DNA of 64,000 nt from Okapia johnstoni (GCA_024291935.2 CM044316.1:9106501-9170500); one strand, 5' to 3'; positions 1 through 11,082 are shown, numbered from the stretch's first letter. The notes: generated from the letters alone by a model not told the origin. Numbers and translations are program-made.

Positions 1-148
1 AGATGGTTGGATGGCATCACCCACTCGATGGACATGGGTTTGGGTAAACTCTGGGAGTTGGTGATGGACAGGGAGGCCTGGCGTGTTGTGATTCATGGGG
101 TCACAAAGAGTCAGACACGACTGAGCGACTGAACTGAACTGAACTGAA
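1..148 (+). mobile_element. BovB LINE 3' end (cut by window start)
   Basis: The segment reads as the last ~150 bases of BovB: the tract that in coding copies encodes the [12 protein letters not shown] region, then the terminal ACACGACTGAGCGACTGAA. It ends in a short CTGAA repeat tail (128-147), the usual BovB terminus. The rest of the element lies upstream of the window. Confidence 0.9.
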
Positions 149-1149
149 TGCAGATACAGTGGCCTCATGAAATACGAATGAAGGTTATTGAGGGGAGAGC
201 TTCTAGTAAACTCTTAAACGATGATGACTCATTTGGCACATAGTCCCCAGCCCTTTGCCTCTTAACATTGCATGGAGTATGGATATGATGGCTGGAGGTG
301 TAGCACCCATTTTGTGGCCATGAGGTTGGAAGCCAAGGATGAAAGAGTAAAAAGTTAAAAGACCCTTAGGTCCCTGATAACTGTGCAACTGTCCTAACAA
401 CTGTGAATTCCTTACCTTTGTACACCTACATGAGAGAAAAAAAGATCTTTTTCTTGTTTAACCCACTATTATTTCAGTTTTCTGATCTGTGCAGCAGAAT
501 TGAATTCTAATTGATAGATGGACTTATTCACTTACTGAAAGGGAAAAAGGTTACTACTGAAATATTTCCTCCTTCTCCTCTTCTTTTACTAAAATGTGCT
601 ATAAAGGGTCTGGATGTCCAGTTGCCTCTTCTAGGAAACACTGGTAATCAGAACCTGACTTGTTGGGTACTGGCTGGAATCGTGTGAGATAATGTACCTG
701 AAGCACACAGAACAGTGACCCAGAAAGGATCTAGAAATGGACAGTCCCTACTATTCCAAAGGAGAAAAAGTCAATCAGAAGTGACGCTTCCTGACAGCAG
801 AATACTTTTTAGGGCACTATGCTCTGTGTTTGATTAATCTGTGGCTCAGTATGACTATCTTAGAGGAAATAATGTACCATATTGCTTTTCAAAAATCCTT
901 GGTGCTTGGCTATTTATTCTTGTTGTATGAAACCTCCAGATAGTCTGTTTATTTAATTGCTCTGGTCAGAGTTGTAAGAAATTGCATCGAACATCTGTAA
1001 GAAAGGTTTTTATAACATGGGACTTTTGGCTAACAGAATAGGATCTTATCCCAGTTTTGACCAGTGGGAGGTCCTTCAAGCTAGTTTGTGTATTTTTTGA
1101 CAAAACTTTGTCTTTAAAAGCCCTTTCCTTGCTTTCTGACCCAAGTAGA
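149..1149. other. No gene; old repeat remnants
   Basis: No coding feature is seen. About 195-500 resembles the 3' half of an old mammalian LTR-type repeat, with a 'gatggctggagg' core and an A-rich 'gagagaaaaaaagatc' end. About 660-720 resembles a MIR 3' part. The rest is unassigned. Confidence 0.35.
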
Positions 1150-1255
1150 TATTCTAAGCTCACCTTGTTTATATCCAGGGCACAGATTGTTTTGTTCCTC
1201 ACTGTGTCCCCATTATCCAGAAAAGAACCTGGCACTGAATGAATGAATTCTTGCA
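1150..1255 (+). mobile_element. L2 LINE 3' end fragment
   Basis: The order 'ccagggcacag', 'cactgtgtcccc', 'cctggcactgaatgaatgaa' follows the conserved L2 3' terminus, with the GAATGAATGAA end. It is diverged, as expected of an old mammalian repeat. Confidence 0.55.
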
Positions 1256-1814
1256 CTTTACTCATTTTTCTACTGTTTCCCCAATAACTCTCAATTTACA
1301 ACCTCTGCTAAGTCAGGCTTCATAACTTGCACATTATAAAGATGTTCAAAATCATCTCTGAGGTGAGACATATCCATTGATATGTTTTCGCTGCAGCTAA
1401 GTCTAGCCTGGTCACAGTCTAGATCCCAACGTTAAAAATAGCTCAATACAGCCTTAACAGCTTCCAGCATCCTGATTATTTTTAGGACAGAGGAGGGGGT
1501 GAAGGAAAAATGTGACCAAGAGTCACTTCCAGGGAGGAGCATTCCTTTCTGGTGGCTCAAAAATAGGGGCTTCACTCCTGCCTGGAGATGTTCATTCCTG
1601 TGAATGTTTCAAGTCTGAGAAGTAGAAGGTCATAAGATATGGTTTTCCCCAATACTGGATGGTGAATGCTAGGAAGATTTCTTGCTCTGCTGGGGATGCA
1701 AAGAAATGCAATGCTTCAGGGTCAAATCAGAGAAACCTTTAAGATTCTATATAAGCTCTAGGCTTTCACTATCAATTGCTGAAGAGTAAATATTTCATAA
1801 TTCATGAAATATAC
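1256..1814. other. No gene recognised
   Basis: I see no repeat or coding signal. A small perfect inverted repeat (ATATTTCAT / ATGAAATAT, 1790-1812) sits at its right edge. Confidence 0.4.
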
Positions 1815-1965
1815 GAATCAGTTCATTCATTCAATTCTGTAGCAGGTGCTGTGCTAGGTACTGATGTTACAGCAGCAACTACTGAAATAGATGAAAGTTC
1901 CTGCCTTTATGGGACTGGACCTAGTCTGGGAGTCAGTCAATAAAGTAAAAAAGGAAACTATATAG
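1815..1965 (-). mobile_element. L2 LINE 3' end fragment, reverse
   Basis: Starts 'gttcattcattcaa', then 'aggtgctgtgctaggtactg', then 'gttcctgcctttatgggac', which is the reverse complement of the L2 3' end. It is in the opposite orientation to the L2 piece ~600 bases upstream. Confidence 0.6.
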
Positions 1966-1969
1966 TTTT

Positions 1970-2092
1970 TAAATATTTTTTTGGCCGCACCATGTGGCAT
2001 ATGGGATCTTAGTTCCCTGACCAGGGATTGAAACTATACATCTTGCATTTTAAGGGTGGAGTCTTAATGAGGAGAGCACCAGGGAAGTTCCT
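1970..2092 (-). mobile_element. CHR-type tRNA SINE, short form
   Basis: T-run, then 'ggccgcaccatgtggcatatgggatctta', then the tRNA-like head in reverse ending 'caccagggaagttcc'. This is a diverged reverse-oriented copy of the cetartiodactyl tRNA-derived SINE. Confidence 0.8.
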
Positions 2093-2159
2093 AAACTACA
2101 ACAGTTTTGTTAATTGATTTGGAGAAAACAATGCAGTAAAGGGAACAGTCAGAGCTGAA

Positions 2160-2622
2160 TTTTTTTTTTTTTTTAATTTTATTTATTGGCTGCACTGGGT
2201 CTTGCGGAGAAGGAACAGGCAACCCATTCCAGTACTCTTGCCTGGAAAATCCTATGGACAGAGGAGCCTGGTGGGCTGCAGTCCATGGGGTCGCTAAGGG
2301 TCAGACACGACTGAGCGACTTCTCTTTCATGTTTCACTTTCATGCATTGGAGAAGAAAATGGCAACCCACTCCAGTGTTCTTGCCTGGAGAATCCCAGGG
2401 ACGGGGAAGCCTGGTGGGCTGCCATCTATGGGGTCGCACAGAGTCAGACACGACTGAAGTGACTTAGCAGCAGCACTTAGCTGTAGCATGCGATATCTTT
2501 AGTTATAGCATGAGAATTCTTAGTTGCAGCATGTGGGATCTATTTCCCTGACTAGGAACTGAACCCAGGGCCCCTGCATTGGGAGCTCAGATTCTTAGCC
2601 ACTGGACCACCAGGGAAGTCCC
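2160..2622 (-). mobile_element. CHR-type SINE split by Bov-A2
   Basis: The left piece (2160-2206) is the poly-T tail and 'ggctgcactgggtcttg'. The right piece (2475-2622) finishes the element and ends 'ggaccaccagggaagtccc'. A forward Bov-A2 (2207-2474) splits it, so the CHR insertion is older. Confidence 0.85.
2207..2474 (+). mobile_element. Bov-A2 SINE (dimer)
   Basis: Two BovA monomers in tandem, each with 'ggcaacccactccagt', 'cttgcctgga' and 'gtcagacacgactga', joined by the 'ttcactttcatgcattggag' linker and ending in AGC repeats. Nested in a CHR SINE. Confidence 0.92.
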
Positions 2623-2939
2623 TCAGTCAGGGTTTTTGTCCACATGCATGCAAAAGAAATAGATTCTGTTCATATTATTAATAAATTGAAAAGATGAGTT
2701 TTATGGGAATAATATCAGAGGCTCAGAGAATGGACTGAAAGTTGTAGAAATATTCCTGGAGAAAGGGGAGAAACTGAGGGATCTCTGGGGGGGTCTAGTG
2801 GGCACCATGAGGGTTGTGAATTGCTGATGCTAATGTTGCACAACTGTAACCTTTGGTAGATAATCCCAGCTGCTGCTGTTTGTATCTTTTTGCTCAATAG
2901 GCTTCTCTAGAGTTGCCAAAGGCTGCACAGTAGGTTAGA

Positions 2940-3290
2940 AGTACCTGGGAATGAACATTGAACAGCTATATCCCCACCCCTGCCACAACCAGCAGCAATC
3001 AGCCAACAACTGATGTGAACTGGTGGATCAATACCCCAGTTCCCCTGCCCTCAGGTGGGATGACTCTGAGGGGCATGTCCTATGCGGTCTCCTAGAGTTT
3101 CCTAGCCATTTGGGGCCATAAAGGAAAACCTGGTTATCTGTAGCACCAGTATAGGGCACCCTTCCTTTTCTTTATCGCATCCCTAAACCCCTACTGGTGT
3201 GTTTCCTGGGGTCACCTCTCAAATAAATGACTCATGGAGGAGACTTGGGATCACTATCTGCTTCCAGGGGAAACTGAGCAAAGACAATTA
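2940..3290. repeat. Unclassified LTR-like dispersed repeat, copy A
   Basis: Shares the core 'actgg.gg..caataccccag' with sequences at 8800-9060 and 49500-49790. It contains 'ggggtcacctctcaaataaa', so an AATAAA lies near the end, as in an LTR. I cannot name the family. Confidence 0.35.
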
Positions 3291-3493
3291 CATTTCATGG
3301 CAGAAGGAATTTAAAACCCACGTTGAGAGTGAAGGGCTGAGGAATGCTAATATTGGCATCTTGAAGTTTCCTTAGATTCCGAGTCACCTGGAGACAGCGG
3401 CCCCAGAGACAGGAACTGGGTGCAGCAGCTCTGCCCAGCTCTGTGAGCACATCTGTCCAGATTTCTTCTTTCTAACCAGCTAATGGCCTTCCC

Positions 3494-3712
3494 AAGTAGT
3501 GCTTCCCAGTGGTAAAGAACCCGCCTGCCAATGCAGGAGACATAAGAGATGTGAGTTTGATATCTGGGTCGGGAAGATCCCCCTGGAGGAGGGCATGGCA
3601 GCCCACTCCACTATTTGCCTGGAGAATCCCCATGGACAGAGGAGGCTGGTGGACTACAGTCCATAGGGTGGCAAAGAGTCAGACATGACAGAAGTAACTT
3701 AGCACACACACA
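3494..3712 (+). mobile_element. Bov-tA SINE
   Basis: The tRNA-like head ('cccagtggtaaagaa') and BovA body ('ggagaatccccatggacagagg') are both present. The tail is a CACACA run. Confidence 0.9.
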
Positions 3713-4228
3713 CCCAGCTAATACTTTCATGTTGTGGGGACAGGAGAAGTCCTGGCAGGGCTCAGTACATTCCTTCTCCTGATCACTCTTGTGTTATTAC
3801 AGGACATCTGTGAACTTTCATGCTGAAGAGAAAGTTCACAGGAAGTTCACCCTCAGCGTATCTGTCTTAGATGAGCCTTCCTCCTTAGGGGCCGGCAAGA
3901 GGATTCAGAGCCAAGGTCACAGAGCTGGTGGACAGCTCTGGCCACGTGCTACCCCTGCCCTTGTTCTCAGACACTTCCAAATGACCCTGGACCATTCACT
4001 CAGAAGTCAAAACAATGAGACTTAGGTTAGCTAAGCATGGCTCCCATGCCTGCCCCGGGTGGGGAGGCTAGTGTTGGAACAGTCCTTATGTTAAGACTAT
4101 TCTCAGTGGGGAACTTCCCCCTAAAAGGGAGAGCAAGATGATCATTGGAAGATGGCAGGTTAAATGAGAAGTAGCCAGAAATATAGCCAATGTCAGCTCC
4201 CTAAGGGAAGGAGGTGCTGTTGCTTTCA
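3713..4228. other. No gene recognised
   Basis: No repeat is recognised. A 78-codon open frame at 3789-4025 has no family resemblance and no supporting signal, so I treat it as chance. Confidence 0.4.
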
Positions 4229-4536
4229 TAATTTTTTTCTTTTTTTAAAAAATTATTTATTTATTTATTTTTTGGCTGCACTGGGTCTTCCTTGCTGTGC
4301 GTGGGCTTTCTCTCTTTGTGGCGAGTAGGGGCTACTCTCAGTGGCAGAGCTTAGGCTTCTCCTTGTGTTGGCTTCTCTTGTGGACTTCGGGCTCTAGAGC
4401 GCATGGGTGCCAGCTGTTGTGGCGCACAGGCTTTGTTGCTCTGAGGCATGTGGATTCTTCCCAGACTAGGGATCGAACCCGCATCCCTTTCATTGGCAGG
4501 TGGATTATTAACCACTCAGCCACCAGGGAAGTCCCA
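4229..4536 (-). mobile_element. CHR-type SINE, long form
   Basis: AT-rich tail, then 'ggctgcactgggtcttc', 'ggctactctcagtgg', 'ggcttctcttgtgg', 'ctctgaggcatgtgg', ending 'gccaccagggaagtccc'. This is an essentially full-length reverse copy. Confidence 0.9.
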
Positions 4537-4720
4537 ACCCTCATAATTTCTTGGTTGCATTTGCAACACATTTACAGAGATAAAAAGATTCTACCATAGC
4601 AGATGCTGATGGTGCTCCTACTACCTTGGACGTCACTTGAAAACAGTTCCCTTTTACACCAACCACTGCCTTCAACTCTGACTGTTTTGGTTTCCTAAGG
4701 TGGCCATAACAATTGACTGT

Positions 4721-4932
4721 GTATGCTCATTTGCTCAGTCATGTCTGACTCTTTTGTGACCCCATGGACTGTAGCCCACTAGGCTTCTCTGTCTATGGTA
4801 TTCTCCAGGCAAGAATATTGGAGGGGGTTGCCATTTGCTTCTCCAGGGGATCTTTTTGACCTAGGGATCAAAGCTGGGTCTTCTGAGTTGCAGGCAGATT
4901 CTTTACAGTCTGAGCCACCAAGGAAGCCCCAA
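4721..4932 (-). mobile_element. Bov-tA SINE
   Basis: Reverse copy ending 'gagccaccaaggaagcccc'. The flanks 'aacaattgactgt' and 'aacaagtgaccat' look like a decayed target-site duplication inside the MLT1 LTR. Confidence 0.9.
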
Positions 4933-4942
4933 CAAGTGACCA

Positions 4943-6465
4943 TCAGTTCAGTTCAGTTCTGTCACTCAGTCGTGTCCAACTCTTTGTGACCCCATGAATT
5001 GCAGCACACCAGGCCTCTCTGTCCATCACCAACTCCTGGAGTCTACCCAAACCCATGTCCATTGAGTCAGTGATGCCATCCAACCATCTCATCCTCTGTC
5101 GTCCCCTTCTCCTCCTGCCCCCAATCCTTCCCAGCATCAGGGTCTTTTCCAATGAGTCAACTCTTCGCATGAGGTGGCCAAAGTGTTGGAGTTTCCGCTT
5201 CAACATCAATCCTTCCAGTGAACACCCAGAACTGATCTCCTTTAGGTGGATTGATTGGATCTCCTTGCAGTCCAAGAGACTCTCAAGAGTCTTCTCCAAC
5301 ACCGCAGTTCAAAAGCATCAATTTTGCAGTGCTCAGCTTTCTTCACCATCCAACTCTCACATCCATACATGACCACTGGAAAAAACATAGCCTTGGCTAG
5401 ACAGACTTTTGTTGGCAAAGTAATGTCTCTGCTTTTAAATATGCTATCTAGGTTGGCCATAACCTTCCTTCCAAGGAGTAAGCGTCTTTTAATTTCATGG
5501 CTGCAATCACCATCAGCAGTGATTTTGGAGCCCCCCAAAATAAAGTCTGACACTGTTTCCACTGTTTCCCCATCTATTTCCCATGAAGTGATGGGACCAG
5601 ATGCCATGATCTTAGTTTTCTGAACGTTGAGCTTTAAGCCAACTTTTTCCCTCTCCTCTTTCACTTTCATCAAGAGGCTCTTTAGTTCTTCTTCACTTTC
5701 TGCCATAAGGGTGGTGTCATCTGCATATCTGAGGTTATTGATATTTCTCCCGGCAATCTTGATTCCAGCTTGTGTTTCTTCCAGCCCAGCGCTTCTCATG
5801 ATATACTCTGCATATAAGTTAAATAAGCAGGGTGACAATATACAGCCTTGAGGTATTCCTTTTCCTATTTGGAACCAGTCTGTTGTTCCATGTCCAGTTC
5901 TAACTGTTGCTTCCTGACCTGCATACAGGTTTCTCAAGAGACAGATCAGATGGTCTTGTATTCCCATCTCTTTCAGAATTTTCCATGGTTTATTGTGATC
6001 CACACAGTCAAAGGCTTTGGCTTATTCAACAAAGCAGAAATAGATGTTTTTCTGAAACTCTCTTGCTTTTTTGATGATCCAGCGGATATTGGCAATTTGA
6101 TCTCTGGTTCCTCTGCCTTTTCTAAAACCAGCTTGAACATCTGGAAGTTCACGGTTCATGTATTGCTGAAGCCTGGCTTGGAGAATTTTGAGCATTACTT
6201 TACTAGCATGTGAGATGAGTGCAATTGTGCAGTAGTTTGAGCATTCTTTGGCATTGCCTTTCTTTGGGATTGGAATGAAAACTGACCTTTTCTAGTCCTG
6301 TGGCCACTGCTGTGTTTTCCAAATTTGCTGGCATATAGAGTGCAGCACTTTCACAGCATCATCTTTCAGGATTTGAAATAGCTCAACTGGAATTCCATCA
6401 CCTCCACTAGCTTTGTTCATAGTGATGCTTTCTAAGGCCCACTTGACTTCACATTCCAGGATGTC
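4943..6465 (-). mobile_element. BovB LINE, 5' truncated, with RT domain
   Basis: The right strand-sense end is the BovB 3' terminus with a TTCAG (= CTGAA) repeat at 4945-4958. The copy extends back through the reverse transcriptase and stops in the region preceding the RT fingers. It has replaced part of the MLT1 LTR. It is ~1.5 kb against a usual ~3.2 kb. Confidence 0.93.
5242..6003 (-). pseudogene. BovB reverse transcriptase fragment
   Basis: A 253-codon open frame covers RT palm and thumb. Seen: GCILSPCLFNLYAEYIM around residues 53-69, the catalytic YADD at residues 93-96 (5716-5727), and IKRRLLLGRK further on. In BovB this domain makes cDNA by target-primed reverse transcription. The frame is only part of ORF2: immediately upstream the AKAFDC motif is preceded by an in-frame stop, and the endonuclease is missing, so it cannot be active. 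A mutation changes the usual FIFLGSK to FILGGSK. The remaining C-terminal part continues in a different frame at 4943-5302. Despite its length this is a LINE remnant and not a host gene. Confidence 0.92.
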
Positions 6466-6701
6466 TTCAAAAACGGAAAGCTGTAAGTTCTGGAGGCCAG
6501 GGGTCCAAAATCAAGGTATCGGTGGTGCTGGTTTCTTCTGGAGGCTCTGAGGGAGAATCCACATCCTGCCTCTCTCCCAGCTTCCAGCAGTTTCCAGCAG
6601 TCCTTGGCATTTCTTAGCCTTTAGCTGCATCATTCCAATCTTTACTTCCATTATCATGTGGTCTTCTTCTCTACATGTGTCTCTCTGGGTTATCTTCTCT
6701 T

Positions 6702-7354
6702 TTTAAAAAAAAAAAAATTTTAGTCTGTACCATGCCCAGTGTGACAGTATGGCAGTATGACAAACCTAGACAGTGTGTTGAAAAACAAAGGCATTACTCT
6801 GCTGACAATGGTTGGTATAGTCAAGGCTATGGTCTTCCCAGCGGTCACATATGGTTGTGAGAGCTGGACTGTAAACAAGGTTGACTGCCAAAGAAGTAAT
6901 GCCTTCAAACTGTGGTGCTGGAGAAGACTCTTGAAAGTCCCTTGGATTGCAAGGAGATCAAACCAGTCAATCTTAAGGGAGATCCACCCTGAATATTCAC
7001 TGCAAGGGCTGATGCTGAAGTTGAAGCTCCAGTATTTTGGTCATCTGATGTGAAGAGCTGACTCATTGGAAAAGACCCTGATGCTGGGAAAGATTGAGAG
7101 CAGAAAAAGAGGGCATCAGAGGATGAGATGGCTGGATGGCATCACCAATGCAATGCACATGAACTTGGGCAAACTTCGGGAGATGGTGAGGGACAGGGAG
7201 GCCTGGCATACTGCAGTCCTTGGGGTTGCAAATAGTAGAGCGACTGACCAACATGCAGCCTATGGGATCTTAGTTTCCTCACCAGGAATCAAACTCACAC
7301 CCCTTGCAGTGAAAGAGCCAAGTCTTAACTACTGGACCACCAGGGAAGTCCCGA
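6702..7354 (-). mobile_element. CHR-type SINE split by BovB
   Basis: The left piece 6702-6744 has the A/T tail and 'gtctgtaccatgcc'. The right piece 7250-7354 has 'tgggatcttagtttcctcaccagg' and ends 'ggaccaccagggaagtccc'. A forward BovB separates the two. Confidence 0.75.
6745..7248 (+). mobile_element. BovB LINE, 5' truncated 3' end
   Basis: Begins within the RT C-terminal part ('gacaaacctagacagtgtg', 'ggttgtgagagctggac') and runs to the terminal 'gagcgactgaccaac'. The RT C-terminal frame is readable over 98 codons, then stops. Possible short target duplication around 'catgc'. Confidence 0.9.
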
Positions 7355-7676
7355 GATGGAATTGGATTAGACTTCAGGGAGCTCTGAGAGATTTGACCTG
7401 GTCACCGAGCTCATTTGCTTGTTCCAAAGGAGTTCTAGTCTCCCAGGACATGGTCTGCCTCAGTGTCCTTGCCCTGCTTGGTCACTGGTGGGAGCAGCCT
7501 GTGAGAAGCATGGCCTCAGCATCGATGTAGTGCTGGATTTCAGAATCCTGCTGGTGTTCTTCCTCCGCAAAATGTGTGCTAGATATTCATAGCAGGATTC
7601 TTCACAATATCCATGAGGTGGAAGCAACCCAAGTGTCCCTCATCGGAGGAATGAGTAAATAAAATGTAGCATATCC

Positions 7677-7893
7677 ATGTGCTCAGATGCTCAGTTATGT
7701 CCGACTCTTTGCCACCCCATGGACTGTAGCCTGCTAGGCTCCTCTGTCTATGGAATTTCTCAGGCAAAAATACTGGAGTGGGTTGCCATTTCCTTCTCCA
7801 GGGCATCTTTCCAACCCAGGAATCCAACCCAGTCCCTTACATCTCCTGCATTGGCAGGCAGATTCTTTACCACTGGCGCCACCTGAGAAGTCC
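7677..7893 (-). mobile_element. Bov-tA SINE
   Basis: Reverse copy from 'tgtgctcagatgctcagtt' to 'cgccacctgagaagtcc'. It interrupts the L1 ORF2 tail between 'catatccatg' and 'ttgtccatac'. Confidence 0.9.
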
Positions 7894-8208
7894 AGTATTG
7901 TCCATACAATGGGATATCATTCAGCCTTAAGAAGAAATGAAGTCTTGAAAGGTGCTACAGCATGGATGAATCTTGAGGACATTATGCTAACTCAAGTGAG
8001 CCAGTCACAAAAGGATAAGTACCATATCATTCCACTTACTTGAGGTCCCTAGAGAAGTCAAATTCATAGAGACATAAAATAGAACGCTGGATGACAGAGG
8101 CTGAGCAGTCAGTGTTTAATGGGTATAGAGTTTCAGTTTTACAAGATGCAAAGTATTCTGGGGATGGATGGTGGTTACACAAAATCTGAATGTATTTAAT
8201 GCACTGAA

Positions 8209-8415
8209 AGTGTTAGTCTATAAATTGTGTTTGACTCTTTGTGACTCCCTGGACTATAACCCAGCAGACTCCTTTGTCCATGAAATTCTCCAGGCCAGAA
8301 TACTGGAGTGGGCAGCCTTTCCCTTCTCCAGGGGATCTTCCTGACCCAGGGATGGAACCCAGGTCTCCTGCATTGTAGGCAGATTCTTTACTGTCTGAGC
8401 CACTAGGGAAGCCCA
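8209..8415 (-). mobile_element. Bov-tA SINE
   Basis: Reverse copy ending 'gagccactagggaagccc', inserted in the same L1 3' UTR between 'gcactgaaag' and 'actgatatgtacacc'. Confidence 0.9.
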
Positions 8416-8597
8416 CTGATATGTACACCTAAAAATGGTTAAGATGGTAAATCTTAGGTTATGCATTTTGAACCACAAGTGAAAAAAGGGCTTTTTTTCT
8501 CCTCCTGTAAGTTAACCACACCTGGCCCATTTTGGCTTTCTATTCATCATTCAAGTGATGGGTCACAAAAGCTTAGTGTTGCTTATGTGGCTAGATT

Positions 8598-8733
8598 CTC
8601 ACCCCCTGAAGCTTGAGGATTTCCCCTCTTCCTTGACACTCTAGTGAACACTGGCTCCATTTCCTCTCATCCCCTGAAGCTTGAGGGTTTCCCCTCTCCC
8701 TCGACACTCTGGTGAACACTAACCCCATTTCCA
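8598..8733. repeat. Tandem duplication, 2 x 68 bp
   Basis: Unit 1 (8598-8665) and unit 2 (8666-8733) both read 'ctca.cccctgaagcttgagg.tttcccctct...cgacactct.gtgaacact'. They differ at roughly ten positions, so the duplication is fairly old. Confidence 0.85.
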
Positions 8734-8799
8734 GCTACCAGGACTGGTATCTCTTTGATCAGAAGCTTTCTCTTGCAAACAGAGTCTGTTTTGTCTTCA

Positions 8800-9060
8800 C
8801 AGTGGCAGCCAGAAGTGCTTGGAAATCAAAGTCCCCTTTGAGAGCAGCCTTCTACAAATGACTGACAGGAGTTGGTGGGTCAATACCCCAGCTCTTTCAC
8901 GCTTCAATTCTATACTGGCTGCCAGACTTCCAGAAGGATTAAGCTCTAGTAACTCATGGCAGTAACTCTCTTGCCAATACATCATTTACTGTCTGTCTTG
9001 TCTTCCTTGTCTTCCATCTCTATAATATACTGATACTTTCTGGAGCTACTTTCTAAATAG
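8800..9060. repeat. Unclassified LTR-like dispersed repeat, copy B
   Basis: Core 'atgactgacaggagttggtgg' followed by 'caataccccagctc', shared with copies at 2940 and 49500. Nothing coding. Confidence 0.35.
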
Positions 9061-9179
9061 TGGATTTATTCTCAAATCTTTGTCTCAGCTTCTGGGGCAA
9101 TTAAGATGCTGTCAAAGTAGATTGAATATATTAAGCCTATCCAACTTGAACTTGTGTGTGTGTGTAGAAGGCACATTTT

Positions 9180-9439
9180 ATTTTTTTTTAGCATTTTAAA
9201 ATTAATTAATTAATTTGGATGCCTCAGTATTAGTTGTGGCCCAAGGGATACTCACTGCATCTTTCAGGATCTTTGGCTGTGGTGTGAGGACACTCTTGTT
9301 GTGGCCTGCGGGCTCAGTAGTTGTGGTGTGCAGGCTTAGTTGCTCTGTAACATGTAGGATCTTCCCTGACCAGGAATCGAAACTTTGTTCCCTGGCCTGC
9401 AAGGCAGATTCTTAACCCCTGAACCAACAGGGAAGTCCC
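9180..9439 (-). mobile_element. CHR-type SINE
   Basis: Reverse copy ending 'aaccaacagggaagtccc'. The flanks 'aaggcacatttt' and 'aaagcacaattt' fit a target-site duplication with two changes. Confidence 0.85.
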
Positions 9440-9599
9440 AAAAGCACAATTTCAAAAAGCAAAACTTTACAAGGAGTTGGCATTGCTCCAACAAAGACAT
9501 TGTCTTGACATCTCCTATGGCACATGGACTAGGACTCCAGTAGAGCCATGCCTCCTAGAAAGAGCCAAATTGCTTTGTGATTTGAAGCAGGGGAAGAAA

Positions 9600-10060
9600 A
9601 CCAAAGAATTGTGTTTGCCATCAGCCCAGGACTGCTAATCATTCTTTTAATATTTTTGAAGCAGGTTATGGAGGAGTGGACAGCTTCCTAGCTCTCTTCT
9701 GTGGGCAACTGGATGGAACCGCAGACGTGTCTGAGTGCAAAGAGCAAATGCACAGATATTATGTGCCCATGGACCCCATCCAAGGAGAATTTCCATTTTC
9801 TGACCCCACTTTGGAATTGACAAGGCTGTCAATATCTGTGAAAGAATGAACAGTTTTCCTAACAAATATAAACTTCGACTGGAAGAAATCTCTCCAACTT
9901 CTAGCTCAGGAGCATCTGCGATGCTTGACAGCACACCTGGCTTGGCTGCTTTGGGGATTATGGATTGGCTCATGCCCTCTTGATTCACAGCCTCACTGTA
10001 GGCACTGCCAACCCGCTGATAAGCATATCATTGCTCCCGTGCCAACCACTGACGTCCACA
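9600..10060 (+). other. Unidentified protein-like segment, broken frame
   Basis: Two adjacent forward frames look unlike random translation. One runs from about 9632 to 9850 with ...YGGVDSFLALFCGQLDG... and ...HRYYVPMDPIQGEFPFSDP.... The second, in another frame, runs from about 9825 to 9984 with DKAVNICERMNSFPNKYKLR and ends GIMDWLMPS before a stop. No initiator, splice junctions or family could be assigned. It may be a degenerate retrocopy or exon remnant with a frameshift near 9820-9845, or coincidence. No repeat was recognised here. Confidence 0.2.
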
Positions 10061-10744
10061 GAGCCCAAGACTTGATTTACTGCCTCTTCTAGGAGTTGGT
10101 CAAGAAATAGAAGCAGAAAATGGATTCTTTTTTTTATTGCACCGAAGTTGGCTGGATTTCAAGGCAAATGCTTTTAAGACAGATGCTTGATTGGGCTCTG
10201 GGTGGAAGTTTCTGGCTTTTTTTCTCACTGTCAGAGCAGTGATCTCACTGACAGAGAAATCAACCAGGGCTCAGCAGTAGTTTGGAATCATCTGAACAAA
10301 GCCCTGTGTTTCCCATTATGGATTTTGTGAAAAACCTAGGAAGTCTTTTGATCAAACTGCCAGGCTGTGAGAGGAGATCGGAGGCTAACTCTGTGGAAAT
10401 TTCCAAGTCTTGCAGGAGACTTCTTCAGCCTGGTGTGCAGGGTCAGAAATCTGCAGATATACAATTATAATTCAATTCCTCCATTAGAACAGATGCATGT
10501 AATCTCTTATTGATACAGCAGTGGAGCATCTTGAAGTGTTTTTGCCAACCAGACCTGGACTCCAGCTCTGTGTACACATCACCCAGCTTCTTCAAGCTTA
10601 CCTGCTACTTGCTCACACCTGTGGCCTTCAGAGGGTTGCTCGTTAGCTCTGGAGCCACCCTGCTCATACTGGAGGACCATAAGTGCCTGGGAGTTTATCT
10701 CACTTCCCCATCCTGGTGTCCAGCTACTGATGGTTTAGGAGTCT
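10061..10744. other. No gene recognised
   Basis: Apparently low-repeat DNA. Open frames at 10282-10470 and 10510-10794 carry no recognisable domain. Confidence 0.4.
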
Positions 10745-10918
10745 GTCGTGGGACCAAAAATTTGTACGCCCTCCACCCTCAATTTATATATTGAAGCCCT
10801 AACTCCCAATATGAATACATTTGGAGATGGGGACTTTATGAGGAAATTAAGGTTAAATGTGGTATTAATGGTGGGGCCCTGATCAGATAGGATTTGTTTA
10901 TTATAGGAAGAGGAGGAG

Positions 10919-11082
10919 GGTCTTCCTTGGTGGCCAGTGGCTAAGACTCCGTGCTCCCAAGGCAGGGGGCCCAGGTTCAATCCCTGGTCAAGGAACTAGA
11001 TCCCACATACTCCAACTAAAAATACCAAATGCCCCAACTAAGACCCAGTGCAACCAAATAAATAAATAGTTTTTAAAAAGAA
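10919..11082 (+). mobile_element. CHR-type SINE, short form
   Basis: Forward copy from 'gtcttccttggtggccagtgg' to an AAATAAATAAATAG tail. Flanked by 'aagaggagga' and 'aagaggaggt', a probable target-site duplication in the MLT1 LTR. Confidence 0.88.

Larger units (their letters stand above)
4685..6710 (-). mobile_element. MLT1-type MaLR LTR, split by Bov-tA and BovB
   Basis: 'tggtttcctaaggtggccataacaa' at the left and 'gctgtaagttctggaggccagg' through 'atgtggtcttcttctc' at the right are the reverse complement of an MLT1 LTR 3' half. The two pieces are separated by younger insertions. Confidence 0.7.
7576..8480 (+). mobile_element. Old L1 (L1M-type) 3' end, split by two Bov-tA
   Basis: 'ttcacaatatccatgaggtggaagcaaccc', 'acaatgggatatcattcagcc' and 'catggatgaatcttgaggac' are the L1 ORF2 C-terminus. 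'ggtacacctaaaaatggttaagatgg'-like 3' UTR follows at 8416-8480. It is an old copy, disrupted by SINEs at 7677 and 8209. Confidence 0.85.

Noticed and set aside
3789..4025. 78-codon frame as a possible exon
   Set aside because: No domain or convincing splice sites; length within chance.
5242..6003. A 253-codon open frame that could be called a gene
   Set aside because: Contains LINE reverse transcriptase motifs and lies in a BovB; it has no own start and lacks the rest of ORF2.
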